The notes: a model not told the origin generated them from the letters alone. Positions 25,501-34,689 are shown, numbered from the stretch's first letter. The stretch is DNA of 64,000 bases from Anaerolineales bacterium (GCA_015075185.1 JABTUW010000002.1:1736001-1800000); one strand, 5' to 3'. Translations and numbers: made by a program.

Positions 25501-27084
25501 TTATTTATCACCTGCATCTGCTTTATAAACGACCACATTACCCGCCGAGAAAACAACCGGCCAGTCGGCTAGATTTTTGGGCTGACCCAACTGCCGCTCG
25601 GTTGGCCCGTAAATGATAAAATCAACGGCGGGCGAAATTACCTGGACATCGCCTCGATAGAAAGCTTCGACGATGGCTTTCTTGGGTTTAGCCTCAATCG
25701 TTTCAAAAGGGTGGCCGTAAAAGGTGCGCGTCCCACTCTGTCCGGGGATGAACAGACCTACCCGCGGCGAGGCCAGTACAACATCGCTGGGTGTCGCATT
25801 TTCCCTTAACCAGGTAAAGGCGGCAGTTTCCTCCCGGCGGATAAACAACAGCGCCGTTGTTTCTGAGGTGCCGGGAGATTGTCGGATGGCCAGCAGCGGT
25901 AAAGCCCACACAAACAAGGTTCCCAACGCGCCCACCATAACCACTACCGTCGCGAAGGAACGGCGCTGGTTCAGTTTAAATCCGATAGAGGGCAGCCAGC
26001 GCAGTAATCCAATCGCGGCCAGGATACACAAAGGCAGGTGCAGCCCGGTAATCAAGCGGCGCTGCAAATCAAAGGGTAAATAAAGCAAAATCAGGCTCGT
26101 AGCCGCCCACCAGAAAACAAGCCACTCACCGGACTCCGGCTTAAGCGGCCTCTGCCGGGCAATCAGCCAGCCGCCGCCCAGGGCGAACAGGCCAACCAGT
26201 CCATAACCGAGCAGCAAATCCAACGGTGGGGGCGCGTTGGTAATATTTTGGGCCGACCAGCCGGCCAGAATCGGGTTAGTTGTTGAAACCCAATAATCGT
26301 AAACGATGACCGGAGCAGAAAATAGGCCCACGCTCAGTGTAAGCCAAATTTGCGGCCAGGGCAAGCGGCGGTTGGTACTATAAAGCCAGCCCAGAAAAAC
26401 GGCCAGCACTGCCCAAACTGTAAGCAGGGCGAATGGCAGGGTCAGTGCCAGGGCCAGGGCAGCCAATCCAACAACCGCTGACCGCTGACCGCTGAATGTT
26501 GAACGTTGAACTTCTTGGAAGATAATCAGCATCAAGGCCATGGCCAGGGGAAAGTGGGGGTTGGCGTAGAGGCTGTAGGGGACAAACGCTTCAGGAACCC
26601 ATAGATCAATAGGAAACGCGCCAAAGAGGACGCCCAGCCAGCCCAACCCCGAAGCACTCAGGATCAAAGTAAAGGCCGGCCGACGTTCCGAGATTTGAGG
26701 AGTCACGCCGGCAATGAAGCGGAAAGCAGCCAGCAGCAAGCCCAACCCAGCCATGACGCGGGCCAGGTGGAATATCCAAATCGGTGACAGGCCGAACAGC
26801 GCCGCCAGATGGCCCAGCGCCAGGTAGAAGGTAAAGATGAACGCGCCGGCATGAGGCTCCGGCGTATAGGTGAGATGAAACAGCCAGCTCCCCTCCATTC
26901 CTTGCCGGATCTTGGCCAGGTAGGAGTTGCCATCGTAAGGATTGACGAGAATTCCGGCAAACTGCCAGCCTTCCGGCGCCGTCAGAGCGGCGATCAAGTA
27001 AGGAACGCAGCTCAAAAGCACAACAAAAAGAGACCAGCCGGCCGCCCAACGCCACTCCGCAGAGGTGATCTGTGGGTCTTTCAT
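25501..27084 (-). CDS. GT-C-like polytopic membrane protein (intact paralogue)
   Basis: A 527-residue membrane protein with about 11-12 helices and a soluble C-terminal tail. The first extracytoplasmic loop reads VNPYDGNSYLAKIRQG...HLTYTPEPHAG; acidic residues in this loop are typical of GT-C glycosyltransferases, though no family was firmly recognised. Further landmarks are NPHFPLAMALM, LPFDLQRRLITGLHLPL and YGPTERQLGQPKN. Its frameshifted paralogue is at 18276-19891. The insert VQRSTFSGQRSAVV is encoded by a repeat at 26470. The promoter at 27093-27121 (TTGACA-17-TAAGAT) would start transcription within 3 nt of the ATG, so the mRNA is probably leaderless. It heads an operon with the EamA-type and Wzy-TPR 2 genes. 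Confidence 0.75.
   Translation of the reverse strand: MKDPQITSAEWRWAAGWSLFVVLLSCVPYLIAALTAPEGWQFAGILVNPYDGNSYLAKIRQGMEGSWLFHLTYTPEPHAGAFIFTFYLALGHLAALFGLSPIWIFHLARVMAGLGLLLAAFRFIAGVTPQISERRPAFTLILSASGLGWLGVLFGAFPIDLWVPEAFVPYSLYANPHFPLAMALMLIIFQEVQRSTFSGQRSAVVGLAALALALTLPFALLTVWAVLAVFLGWLYSTNRRLPWPQIWLTLSVGLFSAPVIVYDYWVSTTNPILAGWSAQNITNAPPPLDLLLGYGLVGLFALGGGWLIARQRPLKPESGEWLVFWWAATSLILLYLPFDLQRRLITGLHLPLCILAAIGLLRWLPSIGFKLNQRRSFATVVVMVGALGTLFVWALPLLAIRQSPGTSETTALLFIRREETAAFTWLRENATPSDVVLASPRVGLFIPGQSGTRTFYGHPFETIEAKPKKAIVEAFYRGDVQVISPAVDFIIYGPTERQLGQPKNLADWPVVFSAGNVVVYKADAGDK
26470..26513. repeat. ACCGCTGACCGCTGAATGTTGAACG-type repeat inside the GT-C-like gene
   Basis: ACCGCTG is repeated three times, followed by AATGTTGAACGTTGAAC. 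Read on the minus strand it gives VQRSTFSGQRSAVV in frame. A partial relative (GACCGCTGACC) lies in the spacer near 5240. Confidence 0.65.
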
Positions 27085-27092
27085 AGGCGTTA

Positions 27093-27121
27093 ATCTTATC
27101 GTTGGGTTAGAGAAATGTCAA
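27093..27121 (-). promoter_or_regulatory. Consensus promoter giving a leaderless transcript
   Basis: On the minus strand TTGACA (27116-27121) is followed by 17 nt and TAAGAT (27093-27098). The transcript start expected at 27085-27087 abuts the ATG at 27084. Confidence 0.65.
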
Positions 27122-27174
27122 CTGGCTCTGCATCTATCCCCTTTCATGCTTAACATGCTGAAATTAAGGCCGTG

Positions 27175-27183
27175 TGCTATAAT
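27175..27183 (+). promoter_or_regulatory. Extended -10 promoter for the acyltransferase-like gene
   Basis: TGCTATAAT (TATAAT at 27178-27183) is a full extended -10. No good -35 lies at 17 nt. The leader to GTG 27238 is about 48 nt. Confidence 0.55.
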
Positions 27184-27237
27184 CTCTGAGAAAGAACAAA
27201 CTCTGGCGGCCAAAATAGAACGTTAGGAATTTACCCC

Positions 27238-29889
27238 GTGGTAGCACCTTCGAGCGAACCCCAAGCGGTCAATGAGAGCTTTGATCGTGAGGCTTATCAT
27301 AAAGCTGCAGCCCATACCCTGGCCTCACTCCACCAAGTTATGCCCCCGGCTGAGCTGACCCGTTTTTCTAATCGGCCCACGGCCGAGGTTGAAGCACTGC
27401 AAGAGCAGGTCGCCCAAGTCATTCCCGCCGGCAATATCGTCGGCCTGGTTTTAGGGGGGTTGATCCGGGTGCGAGGCCGGACTCTCCCGGCAGAGCAGGC
27501 CAGGTCTGATGTGAGCGCCTTGCTCCGGAGTCTCGAAATGCTGCCGCGCCACATCCTGCCCAGTACCCTGTATGGCACTTTTTTTGTCGGACCGGCAGCG
27601 GTGCTGGCCGGCTATCAAAAAATTTTGACTCTGGCTGGAAAAGACCCCGAGAGCGCCTTTCCCGACGGCCTGTGGCAATTTTATCTGGAATTTGCATTGC
27701 GCGAAGATAGCGCCCGCCACGCCAACGAAACCACCGGTTTTCACAAGGCGTTAGCTGAAGATGACCTGAACCTCTCGCCTGTAGACGAGTTGGCAGCCTG
27801 GGTTTGTGCTGTTAGCCAGATTTATTTTCAGTATGATGATTTGCTGGCCAATGAGTGGCGTGAGCGGGTTTACCTGAACTTGTTGGAGCAAGCGGCGCAG
27901 GCCGCCCAGCAGGACCGCGCGCTGGCTTTTCGCCAGTTGCGCCAGGCCTGGTCTACCCAACGCCCTTACCGTCGCGGACACGATGCCGCCCCTGACGAAA
28001 ATTATTCCCTTTATCGGCGGCGGCGCTTTGATAAGTTCTTGCACAGCCGCCTGGAAGCGCTGCCGGCAGCCCAACGCAATTGGGTTCAGGAAACTTATAC
28101 CACCCGCCTGGAGCATGAGTTGGATGCGTACCAGCGGCAGATGACCATTCTGACTACCCTTGACCCCGACCGTTATCGGGAGAACCGAACCCCGCTCCCC
28201 CTGTGGCAAACCAGAATTGGCATTATTTTTCAAGATTGCTATTATTTGTTGCCACCTTTGCACACCGACCCCCTGGGTCAACCCATTCTTTTTGAAACGC
28301 GGACAGCCGAATCAGGGGGACAAGTGCTCCAAAGCCAGGCTAATGGTGACTTGTTGGACCCGTCTGGACGGCTGCTGCGGGCGGACCGAACAGGCCGGGT
28401 TTATGAAGTGGAAGCGGGACGGACCCGCGGCTATCTGCATCCCATTCCCTTCCAGGCGGTGCGGCGGCATATTGCGGCTATTTTCAATCATTTTCCCGCT
28501 CATCGCGCCGAAAGTCCGGCAGCTCAACTCGATGAACAACTGATCCGCATCCGGCGGACTGAGCAGGAACGCGCTCGTAAAACCTTGCACCATCCTCTGG
28601 TACGCCAGGAATTGGCTGCGCTTAAATGTGCGCCTGTCTTGATTAACTGGACTGAACAGGACAGTGCTAAACCGTTAGTCTACATCAGGCAGGGTAAACG
28701 GGGCATCGGTGATCACGCCTTGACTATTTTCCGCGCCAACAACTCCATGATTTTCGACCAATCTCATATCTTTTTTGACGGCACCTGGGGCATGGCCCTG
28801 GCCGAGATTTTGACCGGCGAAGCTATTGCCTGGGCTACTTATTTTAACGACCTCCCGCCCCTGGAGCCAGCCCCGCAAATACCCTATCACCTGCGTCTCG
28901 CCGCCGAACCGTCACTGGAAAAATTTCCCAAGGTCACAACGGCAGAGGTCGCCGCGGAAAATACCGTCATTGATATGAAAGCTTTGTACGCTTTGCGCAA
29001 GTTGTTATCCAAACGCCATCCCGATCTGAAGATGGTCTACACGGTCAACGATTTACTGTTACTCTATCGCTGCCACTTCGGTCATTTTTATCGCCCCTCT
29101 ACCGCCGTCGAAGATGCTCTTTTTGAATTGCGGGCGCTAAATACCCCGCCAGCGACAGAAGTTTATGATTTAATCAATGAAATTCTGGCCAAATCCCAGG
29201 CCAGCAACCCTGCCATCATGATGCCGATGGATGCTTCGGCGGTCAGCCCACGCGAACGCCTTTGCCCGACTACCTTTCGCAATCCCTTTACTCAGCTTTG
29301 GTCCAAATACGAGAGCGCCTGCGCCGCTTTAGCCGACTACACTGACCAGCAAACCACGCTTGCCTGGGCTGTTTTCAACGATGCCCGTTACTCGCTCTTG
29401 GTGCAGCTTGACCACTTTGGCCAACTGTTACGCGCCCATAAAGGAGTCGCCCTGGAAGGCGAGAGTACCAGCCTGGCTACCATGAAGCTGATGGCCCATC
29501 TGCCCGACTCGCTCTTAACCCTGTTGGATCAGATTCCCCGGCGCATTGATGTGCTGAATGAGGTTATCAAAGGCGAAGAAGTCTTCTCCAATGTGGGCCG
29601 GGTGGCCAGAGGCTCGTCGCTCACCCGTTTTATCAGCGCCAAAGATGATAATGAAAACAAAACCCTGGTCTGGGGTTTCTTGACCGATGATCGGGATGTC
29701 CTTCATCTCTCCTTGCGGGATTTTAGGCCGCACGTAGCCGCCCTACAACAATTGGGCAAAATTGATTTGGCGGAACTAATGCTCAAAGATTATCTGGACA
29801 GCTTTGCCCAGGGATTTAACGAATTTGTGGCTCGCTTGCTTGACCTACTCAATGCTACCGCCACTCACTCCAGAGGAATAGGCGCATGA
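27238..29889 (+). CDS. Large cytosolic protein with carnitine-acyltransferase-like motif
   Basis: An 883-residue soluble protein without signal peptide or membrane segment. I do not recognise it with certainty. Around residue 490-525 it reads GDHALTIFRANN, then FDQSHIFFDG and WGMALAEILTG. This has the shape of the active-site block of the carnitine/choline acyltransferase superfamily, where a catalytic His precedes an acidic-Gly pair (HxxxDG). The family match is an inference from this one block. It starts with GTG and ends in an ATGA overlap with a Ser/Thr kinase gene, so the two products are probably made together and may be functionally linked (substrate or partner). It is divergent from the glycan operon. 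Confidence 0.55.
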   Translation: MVAPSSEPQAVNESFDREAYHKAAAHTLASLHQVMPPAELTRFSNRPTAEVEALQEQVAQVIPAGNIVGLVLGGLIRVRGRTLPAEQARSDVSALLRSLEMLPRHILPSTLYGTFFVGPAAVLAGYQKILTLAGKDPESAFPDGLWQFYLEFALREDSARHANETTGFHKALAEDDLNLSPVDELAAWVCAVSQIYFQYDDLLANEWRERVYLNLLEQAAQAAQQDRALAFRQLRQAWSTQRPYRRGHDAAPDENYSLYRRRRFDKFLHSRLEALPAAQRNWVQETYTTRLEHELDAYQRQMTILTTLDPDRYRENRTPLPLWQTRIGIIFQDCYYLLPPLHTDPLGQPILFETRTAESGGQVLQSQANGDLLDPSGRLLRADRTGRVYEVEAGRTRGYLHPIPFQAVRRHIAAIFNHFPAHRAESPAAQLDEQLIRIRRTEQERARKTLHHPLVRQELAALKCAPVLINWTEQDSAKPLVYIRQGKRGIGDHALTIFRANNSMIFDQSHIFFDGTWGMALAEILTGEAIAWATYFNDLPPLEPAPQIPYHLRLAAEPSLEKFPKVTTAEVAAENTVIDMKALYALRKLLSKRHPDLKMVYTVNDLLLLYRCHFGHFYRPSTAVEDALFELRALNTPPATEVYDLINEILAKSQASNPAIMMPMDASAVSPRERLCPTTFRNPFTQLWSKYESACAALADYTDQQTTLAWAVFNDARYSLLVQLDHFGQLLRAHKGVALEGESTSLATMKLMAHLPDSLLTLLDQIPRRIDVLNEVIKGEEVFSNVGRVARGSSLTRFISAKDDNENKTLVWGFLTDDRDVLHLSLRDFRPHVAALQQLGKIDLAELMLKDYLDSFAQGFNEFVARLLDLLNATATHSRGIGA

Positions 29890-31946
29890 GTTTTGGCACC
29901 GACCCCTTTATTGGGGGTAAACTCGGCTCTTATGAAATTATTGAGGCTATCGGCGAGGGGGGGATGGCCCGCATCTACAAGGGCTTCCATGCCGAACTAA
30001 ACCGCTTTACCGCTATTAAAGTAATCAATTGGGGCCTGCAAGAAGACCCCGAATTTACCGAGCGGTTCCGGCGTGAAGCCCAGGCCATTGCTATTCTGCG
30101 CCACCCCAACATTGTCCAGATCTTTGATTTTGGCAAGCATACCAGCGGCTACTTCATGGTCATGGAGTTTATAGATGGCAGCGACCTGCAAGTGCAGCTC
30201 CGTGAATACCGTAACCGAAAAGAATTATTGCCCAAAGACAAAGTCATTCGGGTCATCCGCGAAATTGCGGCCGCGCTTGATTATGCTCATGGCCGGGGGG
30301 TCATTCATCGGGATGTCAAACCCTCCAATATTATGCTTACCCGCGAAGACCAGTCTATCCTGACCGATTTTGGCCTGGTTATGCTGCCCGCGCATAAAAG
30401 CCAGGCGACCATCGGCAACACGTTTGGCACACCTCATTATGTGGCCCCGGAGCAGGCTATCTCTTCCGCCGCTGCGGTTGCCGCCAGTGATATCTATTCT
30501 CTAGGCGTGATCCTCTACGAGATGGCTACAGGCCAACTCCCCTTCGACGACGAGTCACCCTTGAGCGTCGCCTTAAAGCACATCAGCGACCCGCCCCCGC
30601 CGCCTACCTCACTCAATCCCAATTTACCTCCCGATGTTGAAGATGTCATTTTACAGGCTTTAGCCAAAGATCCGTCTGATCGTTTTGCCACCGCTGGCGA
30701 TATGGCTTCGGCATTGGAGATGAGCTGGAGCAGTACTGCCAGCCGTGACCGCAAAGCGGCCGCCATGTTGCCAGCCGGTGTTCCGCCGGCAGCGGTCGTG
30801 CCCAGTATCACCCTGCCTAATGTTGCGGCTGTGGCTCCGGTGAGCGTAGCCGCCGATTTGGCCCAGGCAGCCCCTGTTTCGGGTGCTCTCATTAAATCGC
30901 CGCTCCTGCCCGGTTGGTGGCCTCTAGCCGTAGGCGGCGTGGTGATGGTCTTGATCGGCGGTTGGAGCCTTTTCTCCTTTATTAATTCATCGTCGGCCCA
31001 ACAGACCACCCCTACCCTCGAAGCTGCGGCGATTGCTGTCCCATCCTCTACGGCTACGCCTACCTTTACTCCTCAAGCAACACTGGTCTCCGCCACAGCG
31101 GTGGCAGGCGATGAATTTTCGGTACCTTCGCCGACGCCGACTCCACCACCTCCCACGGATACGCCGACCCCTATGCCAACGGTTACCTCTGAATCTACCG
31201 CTACCCTTGAACCCACCCCTACCTTCAGCCCAACGCCCCTCTTGACGCCTGTCCCAACTGCTACCCTGCCCCCCTCTGCTACCCCTAGCCCCACTCCTAC
31301 CGTCACCCCTACCGTCCTGCCCACTGCCACACCTGTACCGCTGCCGACCGCCACCCCAACATCTGTCCCGGCCGGGCCGGGTCCCCTGACTCTTGAGCAG
31401 CTCAAGGGAAAAATTCTCTTCAAAACCGACCGGGCCGGTTATGTCCAAATCTACCGTATGGAAGCCGATGGCTCTAACCAGCTTCCCCTGGACGACACCT
31501 CACTTTACGCCCAATTGGAAGCCGATCTGCCTTTTTCGACCAACAAACAGGAAAGAGTGGTGGTCCGGGGCGAAGGCCAGCTCGATCTGTGGCGGGCGAA
31601 TTTGGTTACGGGTCAAGAGTTGCGGGTGACCAGTACCGGCAAGCCCGAATATGACGCCGCCTGGTCGCCGGTGGATAACCGCGTCGCTTATGTTTCCGAG
31701 GAGACGGGCAACGGCGATATTTATATGCTGAATCTGGATGGCAGCGCCGTCGAGCGTTTGACGGTAAATACTGATAATTTTGACAAACACCCCACCTGGT
31801 CGCCTGATGGGACTAAAATCGCCTTTTGGTCCGATATGGGCTTCAACAAGACCCGCCAAATTTGGATGCTTGACCTGCCTACGAGGAATTTGAGGAGCCT
31901 CTCAGATAATCCTTACAATGATTGGGACCCGGTCTGGGTACGCTGA
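29886..31946 (+). CDS. Receptor-type Ser/Thr protein kinase with beta-propeller (PD40/TolB-like) ectodomain
   Basis: A 686-residue bacterial Hanks-type kinase. The cytosolic kinase domain (about residues 15-275) has the P-loop GEGGMARIYKG, the VAIK-equivalent AIKVI, the catalytic HRDVKPSN (H141-D143), DFGLV and APEQ, all intact. A spacer precedes one membrane helix (about 342-362, WWPLAVGGVVMVLIGGWSLF). Outside lies a long Thr/Pro linker (about 375-500) and then WD40-like/TolB repeats (YDAAWSPVDNRVAYVS, KHPTWSPDGTKIAFWS, NDWDPVWV). It probably senses an extracellular ligand through the propeller. It is coupled by ATGA overlap to the acyltransferase-like gene. Confidence 0.92.
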   Translation: MSFGTDPFIGGKLGSYEIIEAIGEGGMARIYKGFHAELNRFTAIKVINWGLQEDPEFTERFRREAQAIAILRHPNIVQIFDFGKHTSGYFMVMEFIDGSDLQVQLREYRNRKELLPKDKVIRVIREIAAALDYAHGRGVIHRDVKPSNIMLTREDQSILTDFGLVMLPAHKSQATIGNTFGTPHYVAPEQAISSAAAVAASDIYSLGVILYEMATGQLPFDDESPLSVALKHISDPPPPPTSLNPNLPPDVEDVILQALAKDPSDRFATAGDMASALEMSWSSTASRDRKAAAMLPAGVPPAAVVPSITLPNVAAVAPVSVAADLAQAAPVSGALIKSPLLPGWWPLAVGGVVMVLIGGWSLFSFINSSSAQQTTPTLEAAAIAVPSSTATPTFTPQATLVSATAVAGDEFSVPSPTPTPPPPTDTPTPMPTVTSESTATLEPTPTFSPTPLLTPVPTATLPPSATPSPTPTVTPTVLPTATPVPLPTATPTSVPAGPGPLTLEQLKGKILFKTDRAGYVQIYRMEADGSNQLPLDDTSLYAQLEADLPFSTNKQERVVVRGEGQLDLWRANLVTGQELRVTSTGKPEYDAAWSPVDNRVAYVSEETGNGDIYMLNLDGSAVERLTVNTDNFDKHPTWSPDGTKIAFWSDMGFNKTRQIWMLDLPTRNLRSLSDNPYNDWDPVWVR

Positions 31947-32038
31947 TAAATTATGAATGATAGATTGTGAATTGTGCTTGAGTAAAGAGAACTGTTCACA
32001 ATTAATAGGTTACCTCAGTTCGGAGTTTTTATTTTCTC

Positions 32039-32104
32039 GACAGGATTAACAAGATTTACAGGATAAGAAAGTTCAAAAATCTTGTTAATCCTGTAAATCC
32101 TGTC
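32039..32104. repeat. CAGGATTAACAAG / TTACAGGAT inverted repeat
   Basis: Two 26-nt arms (32039-32064 and 32079-32104) consist of the same two blocks, GACAGGATT and TTACAGGAT joined with AACAAGAT, in inverted orientation. It lies in the 227-nt spacer 31947-32173, flanked by CAATTCACA-type words. Similar TTAATCCTGTAAATCCTG elements are, from memory, common between genes in unrelated bacteria. Confidence 0.65.
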
Positions 32105-32173
32105 CATTGTAGGCAAAACATCGAACTCAGGTTAGTTTACAATTCACCATTTACCAATTAATTTGGGTTGACT

Positions 32174-33778
32174 ATGGACTTCCAAACTTACCCGTTTCTT
32201 TCACAACGTATGCCCCTCTTTGCCTGTAATGGGGTGGTGGCGACCAGCCAGCCCCTGGCAGCGCAGGCCGGCCTGACCATCCTCCAACGCGGCGGCAACG
32301 CCGTTGATGCCGCCCTGGCTACAGCCGTGGCCCTGACCGTCGTCGAGCCAACCTCCAATGGTATCGGCGGCGACGCTTTTGCCCTGGTCTGGGACGGAAC
32401 TCGACTGCACGGCCTGAATGCCTCTGGCCGCGCTCCGGCCGCCCTCCAGGCTGAGGCTGTCCGCGCCCAGGGATATACCGAGATGCCCGAAGATGGCTGG
32501 CTGTCGGTCACTGTGCCTGGCGGGCCGGCGGGTTGGGGCGACCTGCACCAGCGTTTTGGCCGGTTACCCCTGGCCGAAATTATGGCCCCGGCCATCGCCT
32601 ATGCCGAAGAAGGGTTTGGGGTAACGCCGGTTGTGGCCCGAAATTGGAGCAGGGCCGCCGGCCACTATTTATCCCTGCGCGATCCAGCCGTCAGTCATTG
32701 GGCTGAAATCTTTACCCGCAACGGGCGAGCGCCTCAGGCGGGCGAGCGTTGGACCAGTCCGGCTCATGCGCAAACGCTGCGCGCGCTGGCAACACGGGGG
32801 GTACGAGATTTTTATGAAGGCGAACTGGCGGCTAAAATTGTCCAGTTTGCCCGTACCAGCGGCGGCTTGCTCAGCGCCGGCGATTTGGCGGCTCACCAGA
32901 GTCACTGGGTTGAACCTATCAGTGCTGGCTATCGAGACTACGAAGTCTGGGAGATTCCGCCGAATGGACAGGGACTGGCCGCGCTCATTGCCCTGGCGAT
33001 ATTGGATGGGACCGACCTGGCCAGCCATCCTCACGGCAGCGAAGCCTCGCTTCACCTGCAAATCGAGGCTATGAAGCTGGCCTTTGCCGACGCTCATCGC
33101 TACATTGCCGACCCGGAGCAGGTTGATGTACCAACGACCGGCCTGCTCGACCCGATCTATATTGCCGCCCGGCGAGAACTGATTGGCCCGCAGGCCCGCG
33201 TCCCCGAACCGGGCGCTCCGCCACGCGGCGGCACGGTTTATCTCTGCACCGCCGACCGTGACGGGATGATGGTGAGCTATATTCAATCGAACTACGAGGG
33301 GTTTGGCAGCGGCCTGGTCGTGCCGGGAACCGGAATCGCTCTGCATGATCGGGGGGCTTGTTTTACCCTGGAAGCAGGCCACCCCAACGAGGCAGCGGGG
33401 GGCAAGCGGCCCTACCACACCATCATTCCGGCCTTTTTGACTCGCGTCGGCCAGCCGGTCGGCCCCTTTGGGGTGATGGGCGGACACATGCAGCCGCAGG
33501 GACATGTCCAGGTGGTGACCGGTACGGTGGATTACGGCTTGAATCCGCAGGCGGTGCTCGATGCACCTCGCTGGCGGGTCGCCAGTGGCTTGAAAGTCGG
33601 GTTTGAACTTGACACCCCGGAGTACGTTCTGCAGGCCCTGGCAGTGCGAGGACACCAGGTGGAAATCGGGGTAAAGCGGGGCGATTTTGGCCGGGGCCAG
33701 ATCATCTGGCGGCTCGATGAGGGGGTCTACGTGGCTGGCAGCGATAAACGGAGCGATGGCGCGGCAGTGGGATGGTAA
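32174..33778 (+). CDS. ggt: Gamma-glutamyltransferase family protein
   Basis: A 534-residue Ntn-hydrolase that would cleave or transfer gamma-glutamyl groups (glutathione or related amides) after self-processing. The N-terminal half shows ATSQPLAAQAGLTILQRGGNAVDAALA and SNGIGGDAFALVWDG. The predicted processing site and nucleophile is the Thr in RGGTVYLC (about residue 355). The small subunit carries GFGSGLVVPGTGIAL and GGHMQPQGHVQV. No signal peptide is visible, so it may be cytosolic or belong to the acylase-like subgroup. ATG 32174 is preferred over TTG 32168. It stands alone between repeat-rich spacers. Confidence 0.9.
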   Translation: MDFQTYPFLSQRMPLFACNGVVATSQPLAAQAGLTILQRGGNAVDAALATAVALTVVEPTSNGIGGDAFALVWDGTRLHGLNASGRAPAALQAEAVRAQGYTEMPEDGWLSVTVPGGPAGWGDLHQRFGRLPLAEIMAPAIAYAEEGFGVTPVVARNWSRAAGHYLSLRDPAVSHWAEIFTRNGRAPQAGERWTSPAHAQTLRALATRGVRDFYEGELAAKIVQFARTSGGLLSAGDLAAHQSHWVEPISAGYRDYEVWEIPPNGQGLAALIALAILDGTDLASHPHGSEASLHLQIEAMKLAFADAHRYIADPEQVDVPTTGLLDPIYIAARRELIGPQARVPEPGAPPRGGTVYLCTADRDGMMVSYIQSNYEGFGSGLVVPGTGIALHDRGACFTLEAGHPNEAAGGKRPYHTIIPAFLTRVGQPVGPFGVMGGHMQPQGHVQVVTGTVDYGLNPQAVLDAPRWRVASGLKVGFELDTPEYVLQALAVRGHQVEIGVKRGDFGRGQIIWRLDEGVYVAGSDKRSDGAAVGW

Positions 33779-33830
33779 TCAGCCGGGTTTGGGGTGAAAG
33801 AACTCGGTGGATAGCTGGGGCTGATTAAGG

Positions 33831-34685
33831 ATGAAAGCTCATAGGCTGGGTAAATTCAAAAATTTCTCCCCCCAAAATCCTGGCCCTCATTGTGGCCTGA
33901 ATGTTGCACCAGGTTGGATTCTAATTTTGTTATTGATGGGCGGTTTGAGCTGTGCGCCGTCAACTCCCAGCGAAATGGTAACACCAGCCCAGATCACTTT
34001 AACCACACCCTCCCCTTTTCCTCCCGGCACGTTAACTGAGATTCCTTCCTCTGATTCCTACACCGAGGTCCGCCAACGTATGGTTGAGCAGCAACTGCGC
34101 GGGCGCGACATTACCAACGAAGTGGTTTTGGGGGCGATGTCTGAAGTTCCTCGGCATAAATTCGTCCCCGCCGATTATCTCTCCTCAGCTTACTCTGACT
34201 ACCCCTTACCCATTGGTTTTGGGCAGACCATCTCTCAGCCCTATATTGTCGCCGTGATGACGGAACTGGCTGACGTCCAGCCTGGCGAAAAGGTATTGGA
34301 GATTGGCACCGGTTCCGGCTACCAGGCGGCGATTCTGGCCCAGTTGACCGACTCCGTTTATACGATCGAAATTATCCCCGAATTGGCTCAGCGCGCCCAG
34401 GATACTTTTAAGCAGCTCGGTTACAAGCAGATTACAGCCAAACAGGCTGACGGCTATGGAGGATGGGAAGAATACGCTCCTTTCGAAGCTATCATCGTTA
34501 CCGCCGCGCCGGATCACGTGCCCCAACCCCTGGTCAACCAACTGGCCGACGGCGGCAAAATGGTCATTCCTATTGGCCCGCCGGGTGGCTACCAGAGCTT
34601 GTGGTTGTTGGAGCGCCAAGGGGACGAGGTCATCCGCACCAATTGGGGTGGAGTCAGGTTTGTGCCGCTCACCCGCAGTGAGTGA
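33831..34685 (+). CDS. pcm: Protein-L-isoaspartate O-methyltransferase with lipoprotein leader
   Basis: A 284-residue protein. The catalytic domain (about residues 75-284) is a clear PCMT: VRQRMVEQQLRGRDI, PRHKFVP, FGQTISQPYIVAVMTE, and the SAM-binding VLEIGTGSGYQAAIL. It repairs isoaspartyl residues in aged proteins using S-adenosylmethionine. In front is a lipoprotein-like leader: a basic n-region, hydrophobic ILILLLMGGLSC with lipobox Cys41, then a Thr/Pro linker. SAM is not expected outside the membrane, so either the enzyme is anchored in an unusual way or the leader is not cleaved. No internal ATG gives a better start. It is convergent with the next gene. Confidence 0.9.
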   Translation: MKAHRLGKFKNFSPQNPGPHCGLNVAPGWILILLLMGGLSCAPSTPSEMVTPAQITLTTPSPFPPGTLTEIPSSDSYTEVRQRMVEQQLRGRDITNEVVLGAMSEVPRHKFVPADYLSSAYSDYPLPIGFGQTISQPYIVAVMTELADVQPGEKVLEIGTGSGYQAAILAQLTDSVYTIEIIPELAQRAQDTFKQLGYKQITAKQADGYGGWEEYAPFEAIIVTAAPDHVPQPLVNQLADGGKMVIPIGPPGGYQSLWLLERQGDEVIRTNWGGVRFVPLTRSE

Positions 34686-34689
34686 TGGA

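Noticed and set aside
31030..31375. Repetitive CC-rich DNA in the kinase gene
   Set aside because: It encodes the Thr/Pro linker common in receptor kinases and is not an independent repeat element.
32669..33655. A 328-codon open frame antisense to the gamma-glutamyltransferase gene
   Set aside because: It is a GC-rich shadow of a conserved gene with no start signal or family.
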